Source: Loktanella sp. DSM 29012 (lineage in GTDB: Bacteria; Pseudomonadota; Alphaproteobacteria; Rhodobacterales; Rhodobacteraceae). From it: a stretch of DNA of 64,000 nucleotides. The notes under the pieces are model-generated. The model ran no database searches. It saw only the letters and a program-made list of their open reading frames with translations, and was not told the origin of the DNA. This document shows positions 46,364 through 54,652 of the stretch, one piece after another (position 1 is the stretch's first letter; every line of letters begins with the position of its first letter). The position numbers and the translations under genes are program-made. The stretch covers positions 310,001 to 374,000 of the forward strand of contig NZ_FOEJ01000003.1 of NCBI RefSeq assembly GCF_900110705.1. The letters are read 5' to 3'.

Positions 46364-46837
46364 TTATTGTCCGGGCTGGCTGATCAAATCAGAGGCCGTC
46401 ACACGACCGACACTACCCATCAACTGACGCAGGAACGTGCTGTCGCGCACGTTGTCTGACGTGACTTCGCGCGACAGCGTGACCACGCGACCATCCTCCA
46501 GCCCGAAACGTTCGATATTTTCCAGCGTGCCATTGGGGGTGAAACTGATCGCCAACACCTGCCGGTCGGTTTCGACCGGGGCCGCCGCCCCGCGGGTGAC
46601 AAAGCGGCTTTGGACATAATAGAGCGCATCGTCGCTGGTGACACCGCCCGTCACGGGGGGACCCACGGTTTCGATCACTTCGGCGCGCGTGGATTGCCCG
46701 ACGCTGAGCAGCGCCAGATCCTCTGGCACGGGGATATAGCCATGATTGCGCACGATGGGGCTACAGGCCGCCGACAGGGCCATACAGGCCCCTGCAATCA
46801 GCATGAAACCCTTGCGTTGCGTGGTCGTCTTGGTCAT
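46364..46837 (-). CDS. bamE: Outer membrane assembly factor BamE (SmpA/OmlA)
   Basis: 157 residues. The start ATG at 46837 has AGGGGGCGGGAC immediately before it. A lipoprotein signal ends ALSAACSP (lipid-modified Cys near residue 26). The BamE fold is seen in NHGYIPVPEDLALLSVGQSTRAEVIETVGPP (~30-60, the helix after 'VGQST') and ALYYVQSRFVTRG (~70-82), LENIERFGLEDG. BamE is an accessory lipoprotein of the BAM complex that folds barrels such as LptD and the two small barrels in this window. Divergent from yceD with an 83-nt gap. Confidence 0.9.
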   Translation of the reverse strand: MTKTTTQRKGFMLIAGACMALSAACSPIVRNHGYIPVPEDLALLSVGQSTRAEVIETVGPPVTGGVTSDDALYYVQSRFVTRGAAAPVETDRQVLAISFTPNGTLENIERFGLEDGRVVTLSREVTSDNVRDSTFLRQLMGSVGRVTASDLISQPGQ

Positions 46838-46920
46838 GTCCCGCCCCCTTGCGTTGGCGCAGTGCGCCCTTGTATTCCCCTTAACGAAGCCAGCCGCACT
46901 TGCCAAGAATGGATGCCCTC

Positions 46921-47484
46921 ATGTCGTCAGATCCCGCCCTGCCCGTCCAGATCATGCGCTTGTCGGATCTGCGCAACCGCAGCGCCACCAGCTTTGAGGT
47001 GACGCCAACGCCAGCGCAGCGAGAGGCCATTGCGACGTCGCTGGATATCATCGGCGTGAAAAAGCTGACGTTTGCGGGACAGATTGCGCCCTTGGGCCAG
47101 ACGGATTGGCGATTGACCGCCCACCTTGGTGCGACGGTCGTACAGGCCTGCGTCGCCACGCTCGCCCCTGTCACGACCCGGCTGGATGAGGATGTATCGC
47201 GCACATACGCCGCCGATTTCGCCTATCCCGAAGGGGCCGAAACCGAGATGCCCGAGGATGACACCGTCGAGCCGTTGCCGCAGTCGATCGACGTGGCCGC
47301 CCTGATGATCGAGGAATTGAGCCTGGCACTGCCGCCCTTTCCCCGTGCGCCAGGGGCAGAGGTGGGTCAGGTGCTGGTCGCCGAGGACGGTGTGACGCCA
47401 TTGACGGACGAGGATACCAAACCCTTTGCAGGGCTGGGTGCGCTGCGTGACAAACTGGCCAAGGGTCAGGACAACGGGGAATAG
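46921..47484 (+). CDS. yceD: YceD-family (DUF177) protein
   Basis: 187 residues from ATG 46921; an ATG at 46909 and a TTG at 46900 are in-frame alternatives and no clear Shine-Dalgarno sequence decides. The DUF177 core is readable: VQACVATLAPVTTRLDEDVSRTYAADF (~75-102) and SIDVAALMIEELSLALPPFPRAPGA (~130-155), with the Cys/acidic arrangement of the family. E. coli YceD and plant relatives affect 23S rRNA accumulation. Position immediately upstream of rpmF is the conserved bacterial order yceD-rpmF-plsX-fabH. Confidence 0.9.
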   Translation: MSSDPALPVQIMRLSDLRNRSATSFEVTPTPAQREAIATSLDIIGVKKLTFAGQIAPLGQTDWRLTAHLGATVVQACVATLAPVTTRLDEDVSRTYAADFAYPEGAETEMPEDDTVEPLPQSIDVAALMIEELSLALPPFPRAPGAEVGQVLVAEDGVTPLTDEDTKPFAGLGALRDKLAKGQDNGE

Positions 47485-47507
47485 GTCCGAAAAACCACAT
47501 ATATCGG

Positions 47508-47535
47508 TTGCACTGGCGTCATTTCGCAGTATGTA
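47508..47535 (+). promoter_or_regulatory. Candidate promoter for rpmF-plsX-fabH
   Basis: TTGCAC (47508-47513), 16 nt, TATGTA (47530-47535), in the 162-nt gap between yceD and rpmF. It would allow the ribosomal-protein gene to be expressed separately from yceD, leaving a leader of ~105 nt. Confidence 0.4.
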
Positions 47536-47646
47536 GGCGGCCTTATCTGTGCCCCCTCGACAGGGCAGCGTGAATGTCCTAGGACCGCGCAAATCATTCG
47601 AACACCGGGCCACGTCACGGCCCCCCAACGTAAAATAGGGTGCGCC

Positions 47647-47847
47647 ATGGCCGTCCAGCAGAATAAAGTCTCCAAGTCCCGCCGCAACAATCGTCGTGCG
47701 CACGATTCGCTGTCGGCGGCTAACCCCAACGAATGTGATAACTGCGGTGAGCTGAAGCGCCCGCACCACATCTGCCCGTCCTGCGGTCACTATGCGACCA
47801 AAGAAGTGGTCACTGCCGACATCGACCTGGACGAAGACGCCGCTTAA
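47647..47847 (+). CDS. rpmF: 50S ribosomal protein L32
   Basis: 66 residues. [22 protein letters not shown] is the L32 N-terminus; the zinc-ribbon [20 protein letters not shown] (~30-49) has both CxxC pairs. An acidic C-terminal tail ([10 protein letters not shown]) is usual in this group. Followed 21 nt later by plsX. Confidence 0.98.
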   Translation: MAVQQNKVSKSRRNNRRAHDSLSAANPNECDNCGELKRPHHICPSCGHYATKEVVTADIDLDEDAA

Positions 47848-47868
47848 GCAGCGTTGTAGGGGGCTCGC

Positions 47869-48951
47869 ATGGTAGCGACGGACACCGTCACGACCGCAGA
47901 CGACGCAACCCGCGTGTTATCCATCGACGCCATGGGCGGCGATAATGGGCCTGCAACTGTCGTTGCAGGCCTTGCACTTTTTCTAAAGGTGCACCCCGGA
48001 ACTCCTGTTTTGTTGCACGGACGCGCGGATGAATTGCGCCCCCTGCTGGCAACCCACGGGCTGGCGGGTCAGGTCACCCTGCGCGATGCACCCGATGTCG
48101 TCACCATGCACGACAAGCCCAGCCAGGTGGTGCGCCGGGGCAAACAGACCTCGATGTGGTCCGCTATCGACGCCGTACGCAACGACGAGGCGGGCGTCGT
48201 CGTCAGCTGCGGCAACACCGGCGGGCTGATGGCCATGTCGATGCTGCGCCTGCGCAAGATCGACGGCGTGAACCGCCCGGCCATTGCCTGCCTGTGGCCA
48301 TCGCGGAACCCGCAGGGGTTCAACGTGATGCTGGATGCAGGTGCCGATATCCGCGCTGATCAGGACGACCTGCTGACCTATGCGCTGATGGGCGCATCCT
48401 ACGCGCGCAATGCCTTTGACCTGGCACAGCCGCGGGTCGGTCTGCTGAACGTCGGCACGGAGGAGCACAAGGGCCGGGCTGAACTGAAGGTCGCGCACGA
48501 GCTGATCGCGGCGACCGCTGCCGCGGGCGAATTCGATTATACCGGTTTCGTCGAAGGCGGCGATCTGCCCGGCGATGTTTGCGACGTGATCGTGACGGAC
48601 GGTTTTACCGGCAATGTCGCGCTGAAAACAGGCGAGGGAATCGCCAACCTGATTTCGGATCTGCTGCGTGAAAACCTGCGCAAGACTCCGTTCTCGATCC
48701 TGGGGGCGCTGCTCGCCCGTGGGGCATTGCGTCAGTTAAAGCGCAAGGTCGATCCACGCCGCGTCAACGGCGGCGTTTTTCTGGGCCTGACGAAAACAGT
48801 GATCAAGAGCCACGGGTCCGCCGATGCCACCGGGGTCGCCGCGGCGATCACACTGGCGCACAGGCTGGCCGATCAGGGATTCTCGGACCGTCTGGCCGCA
48901 CGTCTGGCCGCCGCCCTGCCCCATGACGACACGAAAGGATCCGACACATGA
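47869..48951 (+). CDS. plsX: Phosphate acyltransferase PlsX
   Basis: 360 residues. Makes acyl-phosphate from acyl-ACP for the PlsY acylation of glycerol-3-phosphate. Family blocks: LSIDAMGGDNGPATVVAGL (~20-38), SCGNTGGLMAMSMLRL (~114-129), ARNAFDLAQPRVGLLNVGTEEHKG (~180-203) and DVIVTDGFTGNVALKTGEG (~238-256). Overlaps fabH by 4 nt (ATGA), coupling phospholipid and fatty acid synthesis. Confidence 0.96.
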   Translation: MVATDTVTTADDATRVLSIDAMGGDNGPATVVAGLALFLKVHPGTPVLLHGRADELRPLLATHGLAGQVTLRDAPDVVTMHDKPSQVVRRGKQTSMWSAIDAVRNDEAGVVVSCGNTGGLMAMSMLRLRKIDGVNRPAIACLWPSRNPQGFNVMLDAGADIRADQDDLLTYALMGASYARNAFDLAQPRVGLLNVGTEEHKGRAELKVAHELIAATAAAGEFDYTGFVEGGDLPGDVCDVIVTDGFTGNVALKTGEGIANLISDLLRENLRKTPFSILGALLARGALRQLKRKVDPRRVNGGVFLGLTKTVIKSHGSADATGVAAAITLAHRLADQGFSDRLAARLAAALPHDDTKGSDT

Positions 48952-49919
48952 CACGACGCGCCGTTGTTCAAGGTGTCGGCCACTACCTGCCTGACCGGGT
49001 GGTTGAAAACAGCCATTTCGAGGCAACACTCGATACATCCGACGCCTGGATCCGGGAACGGTCCGGCATCGAACGCCGCCATTTCGCGGCTGACGATCAG
49101 GCTACGTCGGATCTGGCAGCCTTTGCGGCACAGGCGGCGCTGGATGATGCCGGCATGACCGCTGACGACATCGACCTGATCATCGTGGCGACATCGACCG
49201 CCGACATGACGTTCCCGTCGGCTGCAACGATGGTGCAGAACAAACTGGGCATGACGCGCGGATTTGCCTTTGACGTGCAGGCCGTCTGCGCGGGTTTCGT
49301 GTTTGCATTGGCCAATGCCGATGCATTGATCCAGTCGGGTCAGGCCACTACCGCATTGGTGATCGGCGCCGAGACATTCAGCCGGATCATGGACTGGACC
49401 GACCGCAGCACCTGCGTGCTGTTCGGTGACGGGGCCGGTGCGCTGGTGCTGCGGGCCGAGGATGGACAGGGCACGACCGACGACCGTGGCATTCTGGCGA
49501 CCGACCTGAACTCGGACGGGCGTTATCGCGATCTGCTGTATGTCGATGGCGGTGTCGCCACGCAAAACACCGGTCAGCTCCGCATGGAAGGCAAGGAAGT
49601 GTTCCGCCATGCCGTCGAAAAGCTGGCCAAGACAGCCCATACGGCACTGGAAAAGGTCGGCCTTGGTGCCGACGATGTCGACTGGGTCGTGCCGCACCAG
49701 GCAAACATCCGCATCATCCAGTCCACCGCGAAACGACTGGGCGTCGGCATGGACCGCGTCGTTGTCACCGTGCAGGATCATGGCAACACCTCTGCTGCGT
49801 CCATTCCACTGGCGCTGTCGGTCGGTAAACAGCGCGGCCAGATCAAACCCGGCGATCTTCTTGTGACCGAGGCGATCGGTGGCGGGCTTGCCTGGGGATC
49901 GGTCATCTTGCGCTGGTAG
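48948..49919 (+). CDS. fabH: 3-oxoacyl-ACP synthase III (beta-ketoacyl-ACP synthase III)
   Basis: 323 residues; initiates fatty-acid elongation by condensing acetyl-CoA with malonyl-ACP. The catalytic cysteine is in DVQAVCAGFVFAL (~112), the His in VPHQANIRIIQS (~248) and the Asn in DHGNTSAASIPLAL (~278), the full Cys-His-Asn triad. SGIERRHFA near residue 39 is also typical. Coupled to plsX. Confidence 0.97.
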   Translation: MTRRAVVQGVGHYLPDRVVENSHFEATLDTSDAWIRERSGIERRHFAADDQATSDLAAFAAQAALDDAGMTADDIDLIIVATSTADMTFPSAATMVQNKLGMTRGFAFDVQAVCAGFVFALANADALIQSGQATTALVIGAETFSRIMDWTDRSTCVLFGDGAGALVLRAEDGQGTTDDRGILATDLNSDGRYRDLLYVDGGVATQNTGQLRMEGKEVFRHAVEKLAKTAHTALEKVGLGADDVDWVVPHQANIRIIQSTAKRLGVGMDRVVVTVQDHGNTSAASIPLALSVGKQRGQIKPGDLLVTEAIGGGLAWGSVILRW

Positions 49920-50003
49920 CGATTCTTTGCGCTTGCGTCTGCACAAGGTTGACTTGCGCGGAACTCTACTTAAAGTTTTGCCGAATGCTTCGGGGGAAGA
50001 AAA

Positions 50004-50306
50004 ATGTCTGACAAGACTCTGACGCGCATGGATTTGTCCGATGCGGTCCACGAACAGGTCGGTCTGTCGCGCAACGAAAGCGCCGATCTGGTGGAAAGCG
50101 TGCTGACGCATATTTCCGACGCGCTGGTCGCAGGCGAACAGGTCAAGATTTCGTCCTTTGGCACATTCAGTTGCCGGGACAAGGCGGCCCGCGTGGGCCG
50201 CAACCCCAAAACTGGCGAAGAAGTGCCCATTCATCCGCGTCGGGTGCTGACGTTTCGTCCCAGCCACCTGATGAAGGAAAAGGTCGCGGCCGGAAACAAG
50301 GCCTGA
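50004..50306 (+). CDS. ihfA: Integration host factor subunit alpha
   Basis: 100 residues, HU/IHF family DNA-bending protein. [26 protein letters not shown] at the N-terminus, [30 protein letters not shown] (~47-76) with the arm carrying the Pro that intercalates DNA, and a C-terminal [13 protein letters not shown]. Distinguished from HU by [12 protein letters not shown]. Followed 4 nt later by the MerR-type gene; the same pairing is common in proteobacteria. Confidence 0.96.
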   Translation: MSDKTLTRMDLSDAVHEQVGLSRNESADLVESVLTHISDALVAGEQVKISSFGTFSCRDKAARVGRNPKTGEEVPIHPRRVLTFRPSHLMKEKVAAGNKA

Positions 50307-50310
50307 TCGC

Positions 50311-50919
50311 ATGGCCAAGGCCCCCGACGCGTTTCGCACCATCAGCGAAGTGGCTGAGGCGTTGGATACGCCGACCCACGTCCTGCGGTTCTGGGAAAGC
50401 AAATTCACCCAGGTCAAACCCGTCAAACGCGCGGGCGGTCGTCGGTATTACCGTCCCGACGACCTTGCTTTGCTCGGCGGAATCAAGATCCTGCTGCACG
50501 AACAGGGCATGACGATCAAGGCCGCACAGAAAACCCTGCGCGAACTGGGAATCAAATCTGTCAGCAAGCTCTATTCCGACAGTCTGATCGACCTGGATGA
50601 CGGCGCGAACGTGATCGATCATGACACCGCCCCACCCCATCCGTCGCACGAAAAACCGTCAACATATACGTCTCCACCGGATGACCTACGGCAGACCGAT
50701 AGCGCGGCACCCGCATCCGCGCAGGCCAATGTCGTGGCCTTGCCGCGACAGGCGACGACGCGCCTGCCCATGACTGTCGCGGCGCGTCCGGATCCCGGCC
50801 CGCGCGTGCTGGGACTTGCAGCGCGGGCAGCCCGGACCGGTATCGCGCATCCCCAACGGCTGGCCCCCTTGTTGACCCGACTGGATGATCTGCACCGCCG
50901 GATGACGGTCACGCAATAA
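50311..50919 (+). CDS. MerR-family transcriptional regulator
   Basis: 202 residues. The N-terminal MerR helix-turn-helix and wing are clear: [25 protein letters not shown] (~8-32) and [37 protein letters not shown]. The C-terminal half is unrelated to metal-binding MerR domains, with an Ala/Pro/Thr-rich linker and a short basic tail. No effector motif is visible. It lies right after ihfA, and is followed by tRNA-Pro. Target genes unknown. Confidence 0.9.
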   Translation: MAKAPDAFRTISEVAEALDTPTHVLRFWESKFTQVKPVKRAGGRRYYRPDDLALLGGIKILLHEQGMTIKAAQKTLRELGIKSVSKLYSDSLIDLDDGANVIDHDTAPPHPSHEKPSTYTSPPDDLRQTDSAAPASAQANVVALPRQATTRLPMTVAARPDPGPRVLGLAARAARTGIAHPQRLAPLLTRLDDLHRRMTVTQ

Positions 50920-50944
50920 ATCCGCAGAACAGCGAAAACGATCC

Positions 50945-50972
50945 TTGCCCTCGACCGCCATTCGGGTAATTA
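50945..50972 (+). promoter_or_regulatory. Promoter of tRNA-Pro
   Basis: TTGCCC (50945-50950), 16 nt, TAATTA (50967-50972), ten bases before the mature tRNA 5' end at 50983. Confidence 0.5.
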
Positions 50973-50982
50973 AGCGCTCAGT

Positions 50983-51059
50983 CGGGCTATAGCGCAGCCT
51001 GGTAGCGCGTCCGTCTGGGGGACGGAAGGTCGCAGGTTCGAGTCCTGCTAGCCCGACCA
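50983..51059 (+). tRNA. tRNA-Pro (anticodon GGG)
   Basis: 77 nt including encoded CCA. The acceptor arm CGGGCTA pairs with TAGCCCG, with the C1-G72 pair that is usual for bacterial tRNA-Pro. The anticodon arm TCCGT-CTGGGGG-ACGGA gives anticodon GGG. The T-arm loop is GTTCGAGTC. Confidence 0.96.
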
Positions 51060-51065
51060 ACAAAT

Positions 51066-51095
51066 CGCCCGCCCGCTCTAGCGGCGGGCGTTTTG
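51066..51095 (+). terminator. Intrinsic terminator after tRNA-Pro
   Basis: CGCCCGCC (51066-51073) and GGCGGGCG (51083-51090), one bulged base in the extended stem, followed by TTTT. It ends tRNA-Pro transcription about 20 nt before the dCTP deaminase start. Confidence 0.75.
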
Positions 51096-51109
51096 CTATG
51101 GGGGTGACC

Positions 51110-52192
51110 ATGACTGATTTCGACACTGGCGTTCTGGCGGATCATCAAATCAGGGCCCTGATCGATGCGGGGCATGTGCAGGCCCCCGCGTTCGAAACCG
51201 GACAGATACAACCTGCATCACTGGATCTGCGCCTCGGTGACGTGGCCTACCGTGTGCGCGCGTCCTTCCTGCCGGGCAAGACCCGCAGCGTCGCGGACCG
51301 CCTTGCGGATTTCACCATGCACGAGGTGCCACTGACCGGCGGCGCGGTGCTGGAAAAAGGCTGTGTCTATGTCGTGCCATTGCGGGAATCGCTGTCATTG
51401 CCGGCCGGCATGACGGCCGCGGCCAGTGCCAAATCCTCGATCGGGCGGCTGGACCTGTTGACCCGGATCATCACCGACCGGGGGACCGAATTCGACCGCG
51501 TGCCTGCGGGATATGACGGCCCGCTTTATGTTGAAATCTGCCCACGCAGCTTTTCGGTGGTGGCGCAGCCCGGGCAAATGCTGAACCAGATCATTTTCCG
51601 CAACGGCCAGACACGGATGTCGGACGACGATCTGCGCGCGCTCCATGCCGCATCGCCGATCGTGGACTGCGACCCCGTGATTTCGGACGGCCTGGGGTTT
51701 TCCGTCGATCTGCGCCCCGACAGCGGCACCCGCGTTGGCTACCGGGCCAAACCGCATACCGGCGTCGTCGATCTGTCGCGTCTCGCGCATTATGATCCGC
51801 GCGACTACTGGGAAGAAGTCCATACCGACAGTGGCTGGATCATCCTCGACCCCGGGGCGTTCTATATCCTCGTCAGCCGCGAATCCATTGCCATTCCCCC
51901 GATGCAGGCGGCCGAAATGGCCCCCTATATCGCGATGGTCGGTGAATTCCGGGTCCATTACGCAGGGTTTTTCGACCCCGGTTTCGGCTGGGCCGCCGCC
52001 GGCGGCACAGGATCGCGCGGCGTGCTCGAGGTACGCTGCCACGAGGCACCCTTCGTGCTGGAACACGGACAAACCGTGGGTCGGCTGGTCTACGAACACA
52101 TGTCCAGTCATCCGCAGGCGCTCTACGGGCAGGACATCAAATCAAACTACCAGGGCCAGGGTCTGAAACTGTCCAAGCATTTCAGGACCTGA
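51110..52192 (+). CDS. dcd: dCTP deaminase, long alphaproteobacterial form
   Basis: 360 residues. Related to dUTPase-fold dCTP deaminases, whose usual bacterial form is ~190 residues; this long type looks like two such modules. The first half has QPASLDLRLGDVAYRV (~27-42) and SAKSSIGRLDLLTRIITDRG (~103-122) with the nucleotide-binding Ser-Ser-Gly/Arg pattern. The second half has GEFRVHYAGFFDPGFGW (~278-294). Makes dUTP from dCTP. ATG at 51110 has GGGGGTGA before it; an ATG at 51098 is in frame. Confidence 0.88.
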   Translation: MTDFDTGVLADHQIRALIDAGHVQAPAFETGQIQPASLDLRLGDVAYRVRASFLPGKTRSVADRLADFTMHEVPLTGGAVLEKGCVYVVPLRESLSLPAGMTAAASAKSSIGRLDLLTRIITDRGTEFDRVPAGYDGPLYVEICPRSFSVVAQPGQMLNQIIFRNGQTRMSDDDLRALHAASPIVDCDPVISDGLGFSVDLRPDSGTRVGYRAKPHTGVVDLSRLAHYDPRDYWEEVHTDSGWIILDPGAFYILVSRESIAIPPMQAAEMAPYIAMVGEFRVHYAGFFDPGFGWAAAGGTGSRGVLEVRCHEAPFVLEHGQTVGRLVYEHMSSHPQALYGQDIKSNYQGQGLKLSKHFRT

Positions 52193-52197
52193 CAGCC

Positions 52198-52235
52198 GTA
52201 TCATCTTGCCAGAAATACTCGCCCGCCGCAGGCGT
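52198..52235 (+). repeat. Dispersed intergenic repeat, copy D
   Basis: GTATCATCTTGCC, two bases, AAATACTC, GCCCGC, then a GC-rich dyad segment with CGCAGGCG and CCTGC. Matches copy C (35893-35933, opposite strand) at 27 of the first 29 positions. It lies between the convergent dcd and scpB genes. Confidence 0.72.
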
Positions 52236-52255
52236 CCTGCCGCTGCCGACTGGCG

Positions 52256-52870
52256 CTAATCGCCGAACAATTGTTCCTGACCGTCGTCTTCTTCGGGTTC
52301 TGCTCCGGGCTGCGGGCGGTTATCCAGCAATCCGGCGGACCGCAGTTCCTTGAGCCCCGGCAGATCACGCGCGCTTTCCAGTCCAAAATGATCGAGGAAG
52401 GTCTGTGTCACGATGAATGTGACCGGCCTGCCCGGTGTCATGCGACGCCGTCCCAGCCGCACCCAATCCAGTTCGATCAACTGATCGATGGTGCCGCGCG
52501 ACACGCTCACACCGCGGATTTCCTCGATTTCGGCGCGGGTTGTGGGCTGGTGATAGGCGATGATCGCCAGCGTTTCGATGGCCGCGCGGCTCAGTTTGCG
52601 GGACTCGGTCACCTCGTGGCTCATGAGGTAGCCCAGATCGGGGGCCGTGCGCATGGCCCATGCATCACCCACCCGCACCAGTTGGACACCGCGCCCGTCA
52701 TAGCGTTTGCGCAGGCCTGCCAGTGCCGATGCCGGATCGCAACCATGCGGCATCCGGCCCGCCAGCTGGGCCGGTGTCATCGGATCGGCGGTGGCGAACA
52801 ACAGCGCCTCGACCATGCGTTCCTGTTCGGCAATCGGTGGTGCCTTGAACAGGCCCGGTTCGTCAGTCAT
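52256..52870 (-). CDS. scpB: Segregation and condensation protein B
   Basis: 204 residues; kleisin-interacting winged-helix partner of the SMC condensin complex. ERMVEALLFATADPMTPAQLAGRMP at the N-terminus, then LSRAAIETLAIIAYHQPTTRAEIEEIRGVSV (~93-123), the most conserved ScpB block, and GRPVTFIVTQTFLDHFGL. An acidic tail (EPEEDDGQEQLFGD) closes it. Start overlaps the scpA stop (ATGA). Confidence 0.94.
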   Translation of the reverse strand: MTDEPGLFKAPPIAEQERMVEALLFATADPMTPAQLAGRMPHGCDPASALAGLRKRYDGRGVQLVRVGDAWAMRTAPDLGYLMSHEVTESRKLSRAAIETLAIIAYHQPTTRAEIEEIRGVSVSRGTIDQLIELDWVRLGRRRMTPGRPVTFIVTQTFLDHFGLESARDLPGLKELRSAGLLDNRPQPGAEPEEDDGQEQLFGD

Positions 52871-53652
52871 GTCCGCCCCTCGCGCGCGCGCAGTTGGATA
52901 GGGGCAAATGTCTCGCTTTGGCGCAGTTCCAGCCGCCCTTCCTTGACCAGTTCAAGCGACGCGGCAAAGGTGGCGGCGGTCGCCGTGCGCCTGCGCTGGG
53001 GATCATCGGTCCAGCCCGGCGGCAGATAGCTGGCAATATCGGTCCAGTCGCCCGCAAATCCGATCAGTTTGCGCAGGGACCCCAGCGCGTCTTCCATGGT
53101 CATCAGGTTTTCGCGGTCCATCACAAAGGGCCGGAAATCGTCGCGTGTCCTGATCCGCGCATAGCCCTGCATCAGGTCCAGCAGCGTGGCCGTATAGGTC
53201 ACACGCCGCACGCGAGTCACATCCTGCGTGATCCCGCGCGCAAAGAAATCCCGCCCCAATTGATCACGCGCCATCAGCCGGGCGGATGCCTTGCGCATCG
53301 CCTCCAGCCGTTCCAGCTGAAAGGCCAGATGTGCCGCCAGTTCCGCACCTGACGGGCCATCCTCTTCGGGGTCGGGTGGCAGCAGCAGGCGCGATTTCAG
53401 GAACGCCAGCCATGCGGCCATGACCAGATAATCAGCGGCCAGTTCCAGCCGCAGCTGTCGTGCGCGTTCGACAAAGGCCAGATATTGCCGTGCCAGCGCC
53501 AGGATCGATATTTCACGCAGATCCACCTTTTGCGTGCGCGACAGGGTCAGCAACAGGTCCAGCGGCCCCTCAAAACCGTCGACGTCGACGATCAGCGCCT
53601 CGGCGGCGACACGATCGGCAACGCTGGTTTCTGGCGTGGTGTCTTGCGACAT
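52867..53652 (-). CDS. scpA: Segregation and condensation protein A
   Basis: 261 residues, kleisin subunit of the SMC-ScpAB condensin that organises chromosomes. N-terminal FEGPLDLLLTLSRTQKVDLREISILALARQYL (~26-57) is the defining ScpA block, followed by AADYLVMAAWLAFLKSRLLLP. The C-terminal winged helix ends TAATFAASLELVKEGRLELRQSETFAPI. Coupled to scpB by 4 nt; nagZ lies 10 nt upstream. Confidence 0.95.
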   Translation of the reverse strand: MSQDTTPETSVADRVAAEALIVDVDGFEGPLDLLLTLSRTQKVDLREISILALARQYLAFVERARQLRLELAADYLVMAAWLAFLKSRLLLPPDPEEDGPSGAELAAHLAFQLERLEAMRKASARLMARDQLGRDFFARGITQDVTRVRRVTYTATLLDLMQGYARIRTRDDFRPFVMDRENLMTMEDALGSLRKLIGFAGDWTDIASYLPPGWTDDPQRRRTATAATFAASLELVKEGRLELRQSETFAPIQLRAREGRT

Positions 53653-53662
53653 GGGGCGACCC

Positions 53663-54652
53663 TCAGGACAAAAGCGTCTCAAGTTCCGCCGCAAGCGCCG
53701 CAATGTCAACGCTGACGGGCGGACGGCGCTGCCCCAAGGCAGTGGCCGCGCGGGCCTGCGCCATGATCGTCATCGTCCCGGCTGCGGTCACGGCCTGTTC
53801 CATCTCGGCGCGGTCGCCATTGCAATGCAGCACGATATCGCACCCCGCCGCAATCGCCGCTGCAGATCGTTCGGCCGTGGTGCCGGACAGCGCCTCCATC
53901 GAGATGTCGTCAGTCATGATCAATCCGCCAAATCCGATCTGGTCACGGATCAGCTGCATCATCACGGGCGAGGTTGTGGCGGGCAGGTCAGCGTCAATAT
54001 CGGCAAAGACGATATGGGCCGTCATGCCCATCGCGATATCGTTCAGCGCAACAAAAGGCGCAAAATCGCGCGCCAACACATCGACCCGTGGTGCCGTTAC
54101 CGTCGGCAGCGACTTGTGGCTGTCGACAGCCGCACGCCCGTAGCCGGGGATATGTTTCAACACCGGCAACACCCCCCCGTCCAGAAAGGCCGCGGCGCAG
54201 ACACGGGCGCATTCGGTCACAAGCGGGACTGTTTCCCCTGACAGACGGTTGCGTAGGACCGGATGGGTCTGCGCCTCGACAAGATCGGCCAGCGGGGCGC
54301 AATTCACGTCGATCCCCACGTCATGCAATTCATGCGCGATCAGGCGGTTGCGGACCCAATGGGCGCGGATCGGATCACTGGCACGTTCCATCTGGGTCAA
54401 TGCCGGCAGGTATTCGCGCCAATGGGGCGCGCGCAGGCGCTGGACCCGCCCGCCTTCCTGGTCGATCAGGATCGGTGCATTGCGGCCCAATGTGTCACGC
54501 AAATCGGCGGTCAGGGCGCGCAACTGGTCCGGCGTTTCGACGTTCCGCGCGAACAAAATGAACCCCCAGGGGTCCGCATCAGCGAAAAAGGCGCGTTCAT
54601 TGTCTGTCAGGCGCGTGCCCGACAGACCCAGAATCGTGGCGTTAGCGGACAA
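53663..54652 (-). CDS. nagZ: Beta-N-acetylhexosaminidase (NagZ, GH3)
   Basis: About 329 residues. Cleaves GlcNAc from 1,6-anhydro-muropeptides in peptidoglycan recycling. ADPWGFILFARNVETPDQLRAL, APILIDQEGGRVQRL (~70) and KHIPGYGRAAVDSHKSLP (~165-182) are the NagZ pattern; the flexible catalytic loop Asp-Ser-His is intact. The nucleophile aspartate is in GLIMTDDISMEAL (~245). Start uncertain: TTG at 54652, which overlaps the SPOR gene by 11 nt, gives the family-like LSANATILG opening; an ATG at 54709 would overlap more. No signal peptide, cytosolic as expected. Confidence 0.88.
   Translation of the reverse strand: MSANATILGLSGTRLTDNERAFFADADPWGFILFARNVETPDQLRALTADLRDTLGRNAPILIDQEGGRVQRLRAPHWREYLPALTQMERASDPIRAHWVRNRLIAHELHDVGIDVNCAPLADLVEAQTHPVLRNRLSGETVPLVTECARVCAAAFLDGGVLPVLKHIPGYGRAAVDSHKSLPTVTAPRVDVLARDFAPFVALNDIAMGMTAHIVFADIDADLPATTSPVMMQLIRDQIGFGGLIMTDDISMEALSGTTAERSAAAIAAGCDIVLHCNGDRAEMEQAVTAAGTMTIMAQARAATALGQRRPPVSVDIAALAAELETLLS

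Noticed and set aside
49949-49972. TTGACT and TACTTA before ihfA as a promoter
   Set aside because: The spacing is only 12 nt, too short for a sigma-70 promoter; no better pair was found.
48873-50426. 517-codon frame antisense to fabH and ihfA
   Set aside because: Both plus-strand genes carry full catalytic or DNA-binding motifs; the antisense frame is a GC-codon artefact.
53663-54652. NagZ loop variant KHIPGYG (Tyr where His or Leu is common) as a sign of lost activity
   Set aside because: The catalytic Asp-Ser-His and the nucleophile Asp are intact and the position is variable in the family.
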